A stretch of 64,000 nt of DNA from positions 34,537,023 to 34,601,022 of the forward strand of contig CM057228.1 of the NCBI GenBank assembly GCA_029891385.1, given 5' to 3'. Each line of letters starts with the position of its first letter. Within the stretch, counting starts at the first letter, position 1. Of the stretch, positions 42,420 through 56,040 are shown piece by piece. The position numbers were made by a program, and so were the translations under genes. Origin of the DNA: Erythroxylum novogranatense. Taxonomy: Eukaryota > Streptophyta > Magnoliopsida > Malpighiales > Erythroxylaceae. The notes under the pieces were generated by a model, which saw only the letters and a program-made list of their open reading frames with translations, did no database searches and was not told where the DNA came from.

Positions 42420-43676
42420 GTATTTGTGGTTGCTTGATATAAAGCAAATGTAAATTTTCTAGCACAAATGAAAATAGAAAAATTAAATGCAAAATAAACA
42501 ATTCAACACTCGAGATTTGGTAACACAAATTGGCACACCTTGCCTACGTCTACGAGGCCTTCACCCATTTTAATAACTTTCACCAAGGAACAATAATAGT
42601 TTTACTTAAGGCATTACAGGGCCGACTTACCCAACCTTTGACACTATCTGTCGTCTTTACAACCCATGAAAGTAAATCACTCCCAATAGTATAACCACCT
42701 CTTACAACAAAGAATTTGTACAAAAATGTTTAATAATAAAGATAAGAATTAAACAACTGAAGTGATTTAAACAATAAGGACATAAACAAAGAGACTTGAG
42801 ATAAGAAAGCAACTCACCTAAAAATGCAACTTCATCAACCAAAAGTATAGGAAGTAGTAAAACATTATTTGTTGTGAATCTTGAAAATAATCTGCAATAA
42901 ATCCATGCACTATAGCTCCAATAAGACATCAAATAAAATAAAATTTCATCACTAAAATGTCACAACATACAGTTGCTCACAAAACCTATATATTGGACAT
43001 ATTTTTCACTTAAAAATAATTAAAAACAATAGCATAGCTATCCAAAAAAATTCACACACACAGACACTATGGAGAAATTGCAGCTATGAAAATCATCAAT
43101 CGGATATATGTTTCATCACTAAAATATCACAAAATATAATTGCACACTCGACATAAATGATTGTTGTTTTTACCTCACAAAAACAATGGAGTAGTAGTCC
43201 AATTATTCACCCACATATGCATAAATGCAGCTGCCAAGAATAGACCAATAGAGCATATAATTGCTCACACAAAAATAAAGAAACATAGTTGCACAAAATT
43301 TAGTTAATTTTCCATTAGTTTTTCCTCACAAAAATATCATACATTTAGTCCAAAACATCACAATAAGCCTAGCAAACATACAGCTTCAAAATAGTCAATC
43401 AAATGTACACAAATTCAATTACCTTAGATAACCATTGTTACCAAAATAGACTTCCAAATATAGCTACAAAATCACCAAAAAATTTGCACATTATCTTTAT
43501 TAAGATATGGTGATTTTATCCCAAATAATAAATCCTATCTTCACTAGGATTACCCTTTTCGTAATTTTACCTTCAAAAATCTCAACCAAGATAAACTTCC
43601 AAATATGCCCAACTATGTCCATTTACAAATAATGTTCAAAATTAATTTATAAAAAAACATAACATATATCTTAACA
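42420..43676 (-). repeat. Element H 3' LTR (inner limit certain, outer approximate)
   Basis: On the minus strand it opens TGTTAAGATATATG at 43676, next to a polypurine tract (AAAAAGAGGGAGAT). Near 42545-42580 it contains GCCTCGTAGACGTAGGCAAG, a phrase related to CGTAGCCCACGATTTGGGG in B's LTR. A diverged internal duplication (TTTCATCACTAAAATRTCAC at about 42947 and 43108) is present. Confidence 0.65.
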
Positions 43677-43749
43677 ATCTCCCTCTTTTTGACATTATTT
43701 GTCATATATACGAACTCCCCCTTAATAAGAGAATTGGACACTCCCCCTT
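43677..43749 (-). other. Multiple polypurine tracts of element H
   Basis: Three tracts on the minus strand: AAAAAGAGGGAGAT beside the LTR, AAGGGGGAGT at 43714-43723 and TAAGGGGGAGTG at 43739-43750. Repeated polypurine tracts before the 3' LTR are a known Sirevirus trait. Confidence 0.7.
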
Positions 43750-44110
43750 AATTAGACATCAATTTATGAATTACTTCCAAATAATTTTTGAATAACTTTC
43801 TAATATCCAAAGAAACAATAATAGAAGCAATAATCTTAACCAAAAAGAAGAATGTCATCAATGTAATCAATCTCAACGAATAAGGACGCATAAAAATCAA
43901 CAATAGGTGCAGCGGAAGAATTATAAACATGCAGTGCAGTAGCATAAGGCCTAGCTGACAATTTACCACCAGTCAAAACACTAACCACCATATCATTACT
44001 CACATCAAAGTCATCAGCATACAACTGATTAAATTCAGAAACCCCCAAAAATGCGTTCAATGAATCAGAATCAAACTTAATCAATCTCTCATTCACATAA
44101 ACCATATCAA
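43748..44110 (-). pseudogene. Envelope-like/plant transposon protein fragment of element H
   Basis: Minus-strand frame MVYVNERLIKFDSDSLNAFL followed by GVSEFNQLYADDFDVSND, a continuation RPYATALHVYN in the same frame and a shifted segment to 43748. The 'V-x-G/N-x-x-V-x-F-x-x-x-x-L-N-x-F-L-G' entry corresponds to the start of the conserved part of PF20167-like proteins, comparable to the ORFs of B and C. Upstream the frame continues through 44110-44216 up to the target duplication of E, with stops. Function unknown. Confidence 0.6.
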
Positions 44111-44221
44111 AGCATATTACCCAAACTCATACAGCCTATGATGTAAAGAGAAATCAAGATAAAACTTTAGAAACCAAATTATAGAAAACTGGAATCTTCC
44201 TATAGATCTCCAACCAAGCAT

Positions 44222-47200
44222 ATAGCATCCCACTCCCACAAGACCCGAATCAGACATCAACGGTGATATCCGAGTCCACGACCCGCGAGGGTAGTATGCT
44301 AGAGCAGTCAATGCAGTTTAAAACTCGGTAATATATTTTATTTATTATTATTTTTCTTTGAAAACCAATCGAGTGCGCAGATATCAGTAAATGATTTAGC
44401 CCTGCTTTAATTCGAAAACATATAATTTCACTCATAAAAGACACTCCACAGTATTTAAATATTACAAGTACGAGAATTCAAAACCAAATTGGGCCCAATG
44501 TTGTTCCTAAACACTTTCAGTAATCACATTAAAATACAACATTTATCAATTGGGGACCCTCAGAAATAACGGTATCATTTTGCGAAAAAATACAAATTTT
44601 CACAGGAACAGAATGACACTAATGCAGACGTGAACTGATCCCGACCTCGAACCCTGACTTAAGTACAGTAGGCATACTCCCGTGTGTCTAACAGGGTACT
44701 CTTCAATTCATAAAAAATAATTGCAATGTTGGGTGAGTTTGCGAACTCAGTGAGAAACCATCATCGATGGTTCACCCAATTCATGCATATACACACAATT
44801 TACCAATTATCACATACGATCACAATTCATAAATGCAAGGCGAATCGCCTTTCATACAATCCACATTTAATCATACCATATATGCAATGCACATGAGACC
44901 CTTTCCATTTTTATTTCGTTGTTGTGACCGTGCGCCTGAGCTCAGTAACGGTGAGCCAGTGGCTCTGAAATCATTGGGCTTGCAGCCCTGATACATTAAG
45001 CCTGAGACTCTGAATACGTTGGACCTGAGGTCCTGTGCGTTGAGCTGAAAGCTCTCATATACGTTGGGCATGATATGCCCTGATACGGTGGCTGCTCCGG
45101 TCACAACTGCCTTTATCTGATCATGACATCATGCATGGATGCATATGCTCTAATTCCATTTACGATCGGTTATAGTTCAAGGACCAATTTACTTTTCTTG
45201 GACCTTCGTCCGTGTTTCATCATATACATTTACAATTTATTGCATCCTACCATATCATATTAAAAGTCACATCCAATGTATCAAAACAGACAATTAACAC
45301 TTCAATATTAATTTTCCATTCCCTCGGACCTTTGGTCCGAGATCTCCAATGTAATTATTCACAAACAGTCACACACAAATAACACTTCGATAACAAGTTT
45401 TCAATACTTCGGACACCTATGGTCCGAAATCAATCAAAAGTAAATACACATAATCCCTCCATTATCTCCACATGGCATCAATGTGTCATATTAAACACAC
45501 ATAGATTGAGAAACTAACTAGGTTACTCACATATTACTTCCGAGCTAATACCGGAAAGTTTCCACCACGTCAGTTATCGAACGACGCTCCACTGGGGCCT
45601 TTATAAGAAGCAAAGAAGGTACGAGTCACTAACTATTCAATCCGAATGAATTACGGATGCACAGTAGATGAAATATGCATGTTCATGAATTCCCAGCCCT
45701 AATCCCATTTTTTCCCATCAGAAAGTCCGTCTAAAAATTAGAAACCTATTGGCGTTGACGGTGCGCAATTTGGACCTCTATAGGTCCCCAATTTAATAAA
45801 ACAATGATTATACAGACTTTTACCCGGATCCACGTAAATTTTCCGTCCAAAAATTCTCAATCTCTCAGAAAATGAAATTAAAAATTCACTGAATCTGATG
45901 TCACAAGAATCAGGTCAATCGGACGTCGGCCAGAAAAGATATGAGTGAAAGAAGCTCAAATCAATAAAAAATAAAATAAACATAAAATAGGTTAAACCTT
46001 CCATTTTGTTCCATTTTCTGTCCGAATTTCAATAAATTATAACTTATTCTACACAATTCAGAAAAATACAAACCATACCTTGTTGGAAAGCTAATGAAAC
46101 CCTCTACAAGTTCCCTTTAGATCAAAAAAATCAATTTCACCCCTAAGGGTGTCAAAATCCCAGTACAAGCTACTGCCTACACAATCACTTCCCAAAACAG
46201 AACAGTCATTGGAAATTCGTTAACTTTCATTCTAGGAAGTCAAAAATTATACAAAAAAAATATGCTCATCAAGCTACCAATGTTATCTACAACTTTCATG
46301 AAACAACCCAAATTTCAATTCCCATGCTAACTAGGTCAATTAATTCACTCAATGTTGCTGTCCCTGAAATCATTCAATTTGAGCAGTAAACTTATAACAA
46401 GCAAAACTCCCTGAACACAATTCAGAACAATCAGAACTTTATATCCCTGAAAAGATAAATCCTCAAACTTCAATTCTTCCTGAAATAATCAAACTCCAAT
46501 TCAGCCTCTAACAGTTTCAAATCTGTTATGCAAGTTTCTGACCTAATCAGCACTTAACATCACAATGTAGGTTCAGATTTTGAAATTCCATATCTCCCAC
46601 ATCTGATTTCCAAAACTTATAAGCCATATATAATTTTCAAGATCAATGTGTCATCTAGAACTCTTCAGTACATTTCCAACTCCAATTCAATTCAAAAAAA
46701 TTACTAAAATTCTTCCAAATCCGAATGTGCACTAAATGTGCCAATCCAACTAGGTTTCAGTCAATGCATAAAAACCGCCAACACTCATCAGTCCATAACT
46801 CCTACTATACATATCGAAAAATTGCAAAATCAGTGACATTAGAAAGATAACTTAATAGGCTTCAATTTTCATCTAATCCATTTATCCTAATTCCTTCTCA
46901 ATTAATTCATAAAAATTTGCAAAACTCAAGGGTATGATTTCGGGTACTGTTCATTCCAGTCATGAGCAGTAACTTTCCAAGCCAAATTGCACCCTCTTCA
47001 AGCTAACATTGGACAATGCCTATTTCACACAAAAATGTAGCTAGCATCCCAAAGTTTAAGTGGCCACAAACTTCACCTCATTTTCATTCCTACACAATTA
47101 GTTATGCTAACAACAGTACAATCAGTGAAAACCATAATTTTCCAGATTTGGTGTTAACCTTAGTTCTATCATTTCCAATGCCATTAACACATCATGAAAC

Positions 47201-48172
47201 ATCCAAATGAACACAAATCAGTTCTTATACCATTTATACATGTACTAGGGCTAATACACAAAAATTTGCAGCACTTAATTCTTTCTTTCCAAGTAAAATA
47301 TGCATGAACAATTCATCATTTCTAACTTCAATTATACAAGATTCAAAACACAAGGCATGCAACTTACTTGATTTAACTACAAATCTTCAAATTCTTCAAG
47401 AAAATTACCAAGACCTAACTTGATTCATCACTCACGAGCATCATCAAGCATAGGAGAGGAAAATAGGTTTTGTGGAGAGTAAAGAAGGAGAAAACAAGAA
47501 GATGATGGCTAAACTTATCATTGGAAACAAAGAACATAACACTTGGAGGAGGTTGAATGATTCACGAAAAGGAGAAGAAATTCTCAAATAAAAAAAAAAC
47601 CATTTCAAGTGACCTAAGCCAAGAGGAGTTCGTGTATGAGCAAAAAGGAAGCTTAATGGAGAAGTATATTAGGTTAAAGTGACTTAAATACATGGCTATT
47701 GTAATGCCATGTGTCAAGCTTTGATTGGTTCTTCTTTAATAATCAATTGTAATCTAAATTTCACTAATTTAACACTTGTCCAATAATCCCTATAGCCATA
47801 TGTCCAATATTCAATGCCCTATGCATTCAATTCTATGATCACGACCAATCGGTTCGCCGCCCGCATTTTTTCTAGTCCGGATTTTAACCTCGAAAAATTC
47901 TAGAAAAAACTCCTAAAATCCTCCAATTTTAGAAAATAAAAAATGGCACTCTCCAAATAATTTTTCAAACCCATTAACCTCATTAATCACAATAAAATTG
48001 CCTTAGGCCCAATTACCGGGAATTATCATGAATGCATGACCAGTAATTTCATGTGCACAGATTTCACTGGTTACTAGTACCAGTGTGCATGGACAGTCCT
48101 TAGTCATTCCGATCCATCTCATCCTCTGCCAAATTTACTATTTTACCCTTCCTGTCGGGGTGGGATGTTACA
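44222..48172 (-). repeat. Element E 3' LTR
   Basis: 3951 bases. Contains the palindrome TTGGGCCCAA (44488-44497), the three-way-junction element (44729-44779), the hairpin array (44921-45107), and hairpins CTCGGACC-ttt-GGTCCGAG (45323-45341) and TTCGGAC/GTCCGAA (45408-45428). The purine-rich leader is near 47450-47590 and CACTGGT/ACCAGTG (48065-48085) lies close to the U3 start. Confidence 0.92.
44921..45107 (-). repeat. Six-unit hairpin array in E 3' LTR
   Basis: Outer stem GTTGTGACCG (44921-44930) / CGGTCACAAC (45098-45107). Inside, units of about 22 bases joined by TGATAC-like spacers each hold a small hairpin with its own stem: GAGCC/GGCTC, GGGCT/AGCCC, a decayed (A)AGCC/GACTC, GGACC/GGTCC, GAGCT/AGCTC and GGGCAT/ATGCCC. 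In the other LTR the third is a perfect GAGCC/GGCTC. Confidence 0.85.
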
Positions 48173-51100
48173 ACTCCCCCCTCCTTATAAAAGTTTCGTC
48201 CTCGAAATTATCAGTCCACATTTCAGTATCACAGTTCTCGACTGTCCCTACATGTCCTATACACTTTTCCACTCAATGATTCAATTTCCTAAAGGTTACA
48301 AAGAACCACACTCGATCGATTGTTCACCACTTATTGGCTAACTCATTATCACTCATCACAGTAGACGGACTCAACAAGGCTGTCAGTTGGCGATCTCACT
48401 ATCTTAGTTATCTCACTTGCCATTTCAGAGTAGCCACTACCTTTAGTTCCGATACTATGACTCAGTTCATTTTCATTTTTTTTTCATTTTGTTTTATTTT
48501 TGTTTTTGTTTTTGTTTTTTTTTCAATCCAATACCTTTTTCGCCAGTAACATGAAGACTAATTCGTGTTCCAATGATACCCCTTTTTATCACTTCTGAGT
48601 ACATCTTGTCAAGGTGATACTTACCATAACCTCCTTTGTCTCGTCCCTGACGATTCACTTTCCTTTGGTACCAATACAATGACATTTAGCTCCATTTCAC
48701 TATAACCATCACCTAATGCAGCCATTCTTTGTAATCCATTGACTCTCTGTTCAAATTCAATTCTCTTTAGACAATTCACTATTCTATAGTGTTCACGCAC
48801 TCTCTTCAGATATGCATTTTCCTCTGTTTCTTTTGTCCGATCCTGATCCACTTTAGCTAAACCATGCAGTTTTCCTAAGTCACTTTCCTTTATCTCACTC
48901 AGCACAATCTCAAATTCAATATGGTCTTTGACTCTCATTAGGCAATCGTATGCAAGTAGCAAGATATCCTACAATGAAATCGTAACTCTATAACACGATC
49001 ATAATCAAGCATTTTTCCTATAAGCCCTTGAATCAATAATCACTTCATTCTATACCCACAGTTATTCAATTTCCCTTTTCGCATATGATTACTAGAATGT
49101 CTAGCTTCGACTGTTCACTTTCTTGTTTTAGCACCTTTTTATCGGGTACCCATACTTTTTCTTTGAATCATTCAATATTATTGTTTTTTCGATTTCACTT
49201 TCATATTCAGACTCCTTATAGGACTCACCACTTTAACTCCTGCACTCATAACCTTTCTTACATTTATCCAATATCTCAATTTTACAGAAACACTTCACAA
49301 TTACCCATAATCTACCTGACATTCATTGGAAATTCCAATATCTGTAATCTGTTCATTGCAACATTATCTGTTCACTATTTGGATTTAGTAGGTAAAATTG
49401 TCTGTTCATTTCAGAATTGTCAGTATAATAGTCATGTATGCCCGTCTTTTTCCTCGAATTAACACAATGTATCTTTATAGGAATCTAAAGTCTCCAATAC
49501 CATTTATCAAAGTCCATTCCATTTATCTTATACCAGTTTCACCTATTGTCTCTGTTCATCAAACACGCCCACTCTTCAAGGATATGCTTCTTACCAAAGG
49601 TCGTTCTTCCATTATTCATATAATTCTTTTTCCTTTTCACTGTTCAACAATTCCAAATGCATTCCGTCGATAATAATAGTCACTACCATTTGCTTACTTC
49701 GCATCTTTCCCTCTTGAACTTTTCCATACATTACCAAACATCATTCATTTCATTCAGTCTACAATTAGTGTATTTACAATCCCTTTATGATGATAACACT
49801 ACATCACATCATTGTCAGTTTTCCTTTAGAACTTCTTGTCTCTATTTATTTTCTCTTTTCAATAGCTTTCCTGTCATTAACATTGACATATGTCAATACC
49901 TAATCATCCGTACTTGGACCTCCAAAATTTCCATTTCATTTTTGTATTCACTTCGCAGTTCGGGACTCTTTTATTCTTAGTTTCAAATTTAGATTTCCCC
50001 AACAATTTTGCATCACATAAGGAGCTCTATTCACTTCACATTGCAATAGGATCACTTCAACTTATAATTCCACTCATGTCGTTGGATACTCTACATTTCT
50101 GTATAACCTCAGTAGGATATTTCACTTGTTATGTCTAAAACTCCTTTTGAGACAGGACTTAATTTCACTTTTGATATTTCATTTTGTTTGACCATTAATC
50201 TTGCTATCGTCATTATACTGTTCACAAAAGTCTCATCAATCAATTAGTGTCCCTAATTTTTTTTAATCATTCTTAATTATACGCACTATCACTATCAGAT
50301 CAATTTCATGCCATAATGTAAAGATCAGAATATTCCTTGCACTAAGGTCCCATGTGACAGTCACATAAACACTTTCTTTAACACTTATTCAGTAATCTAC
50401 ACCTCAGTAGAACTTATCTCATTTTATTTAGAAACCAATTAGTAACTTATACAATTGGACTTCCACGTAACTCCTTTCCGCTTATGCTAATCCTCAAATA
50501 AATGACCGATACCGTAATAATTTTTTCATTTCCTCTCATATAGGTACACTCAGCCCTCTCATGTCATACTTTAATCCATTATGGACTTTACACTTATAGC
50601 CACTCTAATCATTCACCGATTATCTCCTCTATGATTTCCATGTATCTTTCACATACGCTTCATTAATCATGATCAACTGTATTATTCAATAAATACTCCT
50701 AACGGTAAATCAACTTAAATGCGATAACTCTTTTCATATATCTCTATCATTGTCTCATTTTCACGTATCATTGAACTATATGTCTCATCATTTTATTTCC
50801 ATATCCACACGTGCAAGCTTGACCTTGTAAGGTCATATCCACTTGGCTTATATATCGTTATCGTATTATTGCTACATCATTGTGTATTTTCTGTAGAAAC
50901 AATCCACGATAGGTATTCACAATACTTAGTACATTCGGGATGTGTCCCAAACACACAAAATCGTTGATACAACTCCACTGTATCTCCATCCATTTATCTA
51001 GTTACCCATCCATTTATCATTGCTGTGTGCAAATCCCCATATTCAACCAATCCAGAATTCCCCGATACACAATCAGTAAAACTTGTCAGTCTGTCTTTTT

Positions 51101-51943
51101 CTCTTACGATCTTATTATACTGATTTCCAAACTTTTAGCACAATATGCACATACCCATTTCAGGTTCAAGCTTATGCGTTCCAGATCATAACCGTTTCAC
51201 GAGTTCATTTCAGTTTATCTGTACACTTTTATCTCACCATTTCAACTTTTTCTTACCCTACTAGACACGTTGCTCTTTCAGTTCATTCATCTCTAGGTAG
51301 ACCGTTACGGTACAAAATTGATCCTATCACAATCTCGCTATCCTCATCTACCTATGATATCTACTGATATTGAACACAAATGCAGTGAATCCATATCTGC
51401 CTGATCGGATCATCTACGCTTTACTCAGTTCCAAGATTTTCCCAGTTCATCGCATCTACAGTCAGAGCTCTAATTACCTCGTCATCCCGGACTTTTAATC
51501 TCACTTCGGTCTACTATATGCGTCTCATATCTCCAGTGGACTTCTTCCAATTCTAGACATATTCGTTTTCTATCGCCGTAATCTTGTCATTTTAATCCGA
51601 GAAGTATTTATGCTATCACCTCTTTCCTTAATCAAAGCTAGCCAACATAGGCATACTCATATAACAAAGAGGTTTCTAACCACAGTACAATATCAATCTC
51701 CTTATCCATTTTTCCTTTTTCCTTTCCTAATTAATTATACACTTTCAGGGATTTACGCTCTAATCCAGTCTCACTTTTCTCTCACTTAGTCACTTACCAC
51801 GTACGTACATGTAGGAATTCTACTTGTGCGACTCGGATCAGGATCGCCACACACGATGCAATCGACACGACTCAAATGCATGCAACCTATGTTCCAGACT
51901 GTGCCCAGATACATTACGTACTGCTGGGCTCTGATACTACAAA
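48173..51943 (-). other. Interior of element E, no recognisable gene
   Basis: 3.77 kb AT-rich DNA. Polypurine tract at 48173-48185 (minus AAGGAGGGGGGAGT), primer site at 51926-51939 (minus TAGTATCAGAGCCC, one change from tRNA-Met type). The longest frames (48621-48962 minus; 49085-50138 +) show no family motif. A T-rich simple stretch is at 48476-48524. Homologous in places to D's interior. Confidence 0.75.
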
Positions 51944-54900
51944 TATAGCATCCCACTCCCACAAGACCCGAACCCGACATCAACGGTGATAACCGAGTCC
52001 ACGACCCGCGAGGGTGGTATGCTAGAGCAGTCAATGCAGTTTAAAACTCGGTAATATATTTTATTTATTATTATTTTTCTTTGAAAACTAATCGAGTGCG
52101 CAGATATCAAGAATGATTTAGCCACTTTAATTCGAAAACATATAATTTCACTCATAAAAGACACTCCACAGCATTTAAATATTACAAGTACGAGAATTCA
52201 AAACCAAATTGGGCCCAATGTTGTTCCTGAACACTTTCAGTAATCACATTAAAATACAACATTTATCAATTAGGGACCCTCAGAAATAACGATATCATTT
52301 TGCAGAAAAATACAAATTTTCACAGGAACAGAATGACACTAATGCAGACGTGAACTGATCCCGACCTCGAACCCTGACTTAAGTGCAGTAGGCATACTCC
52401 CGTGTGTCTAACGGGGTACTCTTCAATTCATGAAAAATAATTGCAATGTTGGGTGAGTTTGCGAACTCAGTGAGAACCATCATCGATGGTTCACCCAATT
52501 CATGCATATATACACAATTTACCAATTATCACATACGATCACAATTCATAAATGCAAGGCGAATCGCCTTTCATACAATCCACATTTAATCATACCATAT
52601 ATGCAATGCACATGAGACCCTTTCCATTTTCATTTCGTTGTTGTGACCGTGCGCCTGAGCTCATTAACGATGAGCCAGTGGCTCTGAAATCATTGGGCTT
52701 GCAGCCCTGATACATTGAGCCTGAGGCTCTGAATACATTGGACCTGAGGTCCTGTGCGTTGAGCTGAAAGCTCTCATATACGTTGGGCGTGATATGTCTT
52801 GATACGGTGGTCGCTCGGTCACAATCGCTTTTATCTCGATCATGCCATCATGCATGGATGCATATGCTCTAATTCCCATTTACACCATTATAGTTCAGTG
52901 ACCAATTTTGTTTCTTCGACCTTCGATCCGTGTTTCATCATATACATTTACAATTTATTGCATCCTACCATATCATATTAAAAGTCACATCCAATGTATC
53001 AAAATGCATAATTAACACTTCAATATTAATTTCCCATTCCTCGGACCTTTGGTCCGAGATCTCCAATGTAATTATTCACAAACAAATACACACAAATAGC
53101 ACTTCGATAACAAGTTTCAATACTTGACACCTATGGTCCAAATCAATCAAAAGTAAACACACATAATCCTCCATTATCTCCACATGGCATCAATGCGTCA
53201 TATTAAACACACATAGATTGAGAAACCAACTAGGTTACTCACATATCAGGTCAATCGGACGTCGGCTGGAAAAGATATGAGCGAAAGAAGCTCAAATCTA
53301 TAAAAATTAAAATAAACATAAAATAGGTTAAACCCTCCCTTTTGTTCCATTTTCTGTCCGAGTTTCAATAAATTATAACTTATTCTACACAATTCAGAAA
53401 AATACAAACCATACCTTGTTGGAAAGGTAATGAAACCCTCTACAAGTTCCCTTTAGATCAAAAAAATCAATTTCACCCCTAAGGGTGTCAAAATCCCAGT
53501 ACAAGCTACTGCCTACACAATCACTTCCCAAAATGTAATACCATTGGAAATTCGTTAACTTTCAATCTAGGCAGTCAAAAATTATACAAACAAAATATTC
53601 TCATCAAGCTCCCAATGTTATCTACAACTTTCATGAAACAACCCAAATTTCAATTCCCATGCTAACTAGGTCAATTAATTCACTCAATGTTGTTGTCCCT
53701 GAAATCATTCAATTTGAGCAGTAAACTTATAACAACATAACTCCTTGTACACAAGTCAGAACAATCAGAACTTTATATCCCTGAAAAGATAAATCCTCAA
53801 ACTTCAATTCTTCCTGAAATAATCAAACTCCAATTCAGCCTCTAACAGTTTCAAATCTGTTATGCAAGTTTCTGACCTAATCAGCACTTAACATCACAAT
53901 GTAGGTTCAGATTTTGAAATTCCATATCTCCCACATCTGATTTCCAAAAATTATAAGCCATATATAATTTTCAAGATCAATGTGTCATCTAGAACTCTTC
54001 AGTACATTTCCAACTCCAATTCAATTCAAAAAAATTACTAAAATTCTTCCAAATCCGAATGTGCACTAAATGTGCCAGTCCAACTAGGTTTCAGTCAATG
54101 CATAAAAACAGCTAACACTCATCAGTCCATAACTCCTACTATACATATCGAAAAATTGCAAAATCAGTGACATTAGAAAGATAACTTAATAGGCTTCAAT
54201 TTTCATCTAATCCATTTATCCTAATTCCTTCTCAATTAATTCATAAAAATTTGCAAAACTCAAGGGTATGATTTCGGGTACTGTTCATTCCAGTCATGAG
54301 CAGTAACTTTCCAAGCCAAATTGCACCCTCTTCAAGCTAACATTGGACAATGCTTATTTCACACAAAAATGTAGCTAACATCATAAAGTTTAAGTGGCCA
54401 TAAACCTCACCTCATTTGCATTCCTACACAATTAGTTATGCTAACAACAGTACAATCAGTGAAAACCATAATTTTCCAGATTTGGTGTTAACCTTAGTTC
54501 TATCATTTCCAATGTCATTAACACATCATGAAACATCCAAATGAACACAAATCAGTTCTTATACCATTTATACATGTACTAGGGCTAATACACAAAAATT
54601 GGCAGCACTTAATTCTTTCTTTCCAAGTAAAATATGCATGAACAATTCATCATTTCTAACTTCAATTATACAAGATTCAAAACACAAGGCATGCACCTTA
54701 CTTGATTTAACTACAAATCTTCAAATTCTTCAAGAAAATCACCAAGACCTAACTTGATTCATCACTCACGAGCATCATCAAGCATAGGAGAGGAAAATAG
54801 GTTTTGTGGAGAGTAGAGAAGGAGAAAACAAGAAGATGATGGCTAAACTTATCATTGGAAACAAAGAACATAACACTTGGAGGAGGTTGAATGATTCACG

Positions 54901-55508
54901 AAAAGGAGAAGAAATTCTCAAATAAAAAAAAACCATTTCAAGTGACCTAAGCCAAGAGGAGTTCGTGTATGAGCAAAAAGGAAGCTTAATGGAGAAGTAT
55001 ATTAGGTTAAAGTGACTTAAATACAAGGCTATTGTAATGCCATGTGTCAAGCTTTGATTGGTTCTTCTTTAATAATCAATTGTAATCTAAATTTCACTAA
55101 TTTAACACTTGTCCAATAATCCCTATAGCCATATGTCCAATATTCAATGCCCTATGCATTCAATTCTATGACCGCTGACCAATCGGTCTGCCGCCCGGCA
55201 TTTTTTTCTAGTCCGGATTTTAACCTCGAAAAATTCTAGAAAAAACTCCTAAAATCCTCCAATTTTAGAAAATAAAAAATGGCACTCTCCAAATAATTTT
55301 TCAAACCCATTAACCTCATTAATCACAATAAAATTGCCTTAGGCCCAATTACCGGGAATTATCATGAATGCATGACCAGTAATTTCATGTGCACAGATTT
55401 CACTGGTTACTAGTACCAGTGTGCATGGACAGTCCTTAGTCATTCCGATCCATCTCATCCTCTGCCAAATTTACTATTTTACCCTTCCTGTCGGGGTGGG
55501 ATGTTATA
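51944..55508 (-). repeat. Element E 5' LTR, with a 0.39 kb deletion
   Basis: 3565 bases, colinear with the 3' LTR except that the segment corresponding to about 45532-45914 is missing, joining CTCACATAT to CAGGTCAATCGG at about 53250. Terminal TGTTATA at 55502-55508 replaces TGTTACA. Contains the junction element (about 52450-52498). Confidence 0.9.
52640..52826 (-). repeat. Hairpin array in E 5' LTR
   Basis: Same array as 44921-45107. The third hairpin is perfect here (GAGCC-tga-GGCTC, about 52718-52730), while the last one has decayed (GGGCGTGATATGTCT) and the closing stem has lost pairing at one position (CGGTCACAATC). Confidence 0.85.
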
Positions 55509-55513
55509 AAGCA

Positions 55514-56040
55514 TCAATATTTTTTTAACATAACTTTATAAATAAAAATCCAAAAGAAAAACTTTCAAATCATCAAGCAGGGCCTCATTTTCACATCAAA
55601 TATACTATTCAAGGCCAGATACACACCAATCACCTAAACCTTAGAAAACCCATAGATCAAAAAATCAAAAAGAAAAGATGTTAACTCCTTCCCTTTTTAT
55701 TTTTTAATAAACAACATCAATAAACTTCAAAAATGTAAAACACACAGTTCATGTTCCCCTTAAAAAAATTCAAACCTGACCTTATTCCTTGTCACATTAT
55801 CTTTGTCATCAACTGTCTGGTTGGTTTCTTCTTCCGAAGCAACCAATTGGTCTTTTGTTTAAACCATTTCTTTACCAGCAATAACTAATTCTGAATTGAG
55901 CAGATTTTGGTTTTTGCTTCTTTGTGTCTTCATGCTAGTTCATAAGGATGGTTTTGAAGATTTTCTTCTACCACTTTATCAATCATTTTGTGTCATAAAA
56001 TCAAATTATCATGTGTGGCTGAATTGTAGGAAATAATAGT
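55514..56040 (-). other. Element H interior with possible coding relic
   Basis: Between the insertion of E and the protease piece. One minus-strand stretch (about 55800-55900) reads TKDQLVASEEETNQTVDDKD with acidic/polar composition, not identified. The remainder is AT-rich and shows nothing I can support. Confidence 0.4.

Larger units (their letters stand above)
44222..55508 (-). mobile_element. Element E: large non-autonomous long-LTR retrotransposon with TSD AAGCA
   Basis: 11,287 bases flanked by AAGCA (44217-44221 and 55509-55513). LTRs of 3951 and 3565 bases begin TGTAACATCCCACC (decayed to TATAAC in the 5' copy) and end GGGATGCTATA on the minus strand. Primer site and polypurine tract bracket a 3.77 kb interior without recognisable retroelement proteins. 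Related to D in LTR architecture and interior. It is inserted in element H. Confidence 0.9.

Noticed and set aside
42702..42932. Possible membrane protein ORF (76 residues) in the H LTR
   Set aside because: Hydrophobicity follows from AT-rich LTR sequence; no start context or homologue recognised.
44871..45104. 77-residue minus-strand ORF over the hairpin array of E
   Set aside because: The 5' LTR copy reads differently and is interrupted; the signal is in nucleotide pairing, not codons.
49085..50138. Chain of + strand ORFs of 82-125 residues in the interior of E
   Set aside because: AT-rich Ser/Ile/Phe composition, overlapping frames, no motif, wrong strand relative to the element, no counterpart in D.
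54778..55050. ORF of 90 residues in the E LTR, and similar frames in D and J leaders
   Set aside because: They fall on the purine-rich leader read from the opposite strand; the corresponding frame is broken in the sister LTR.
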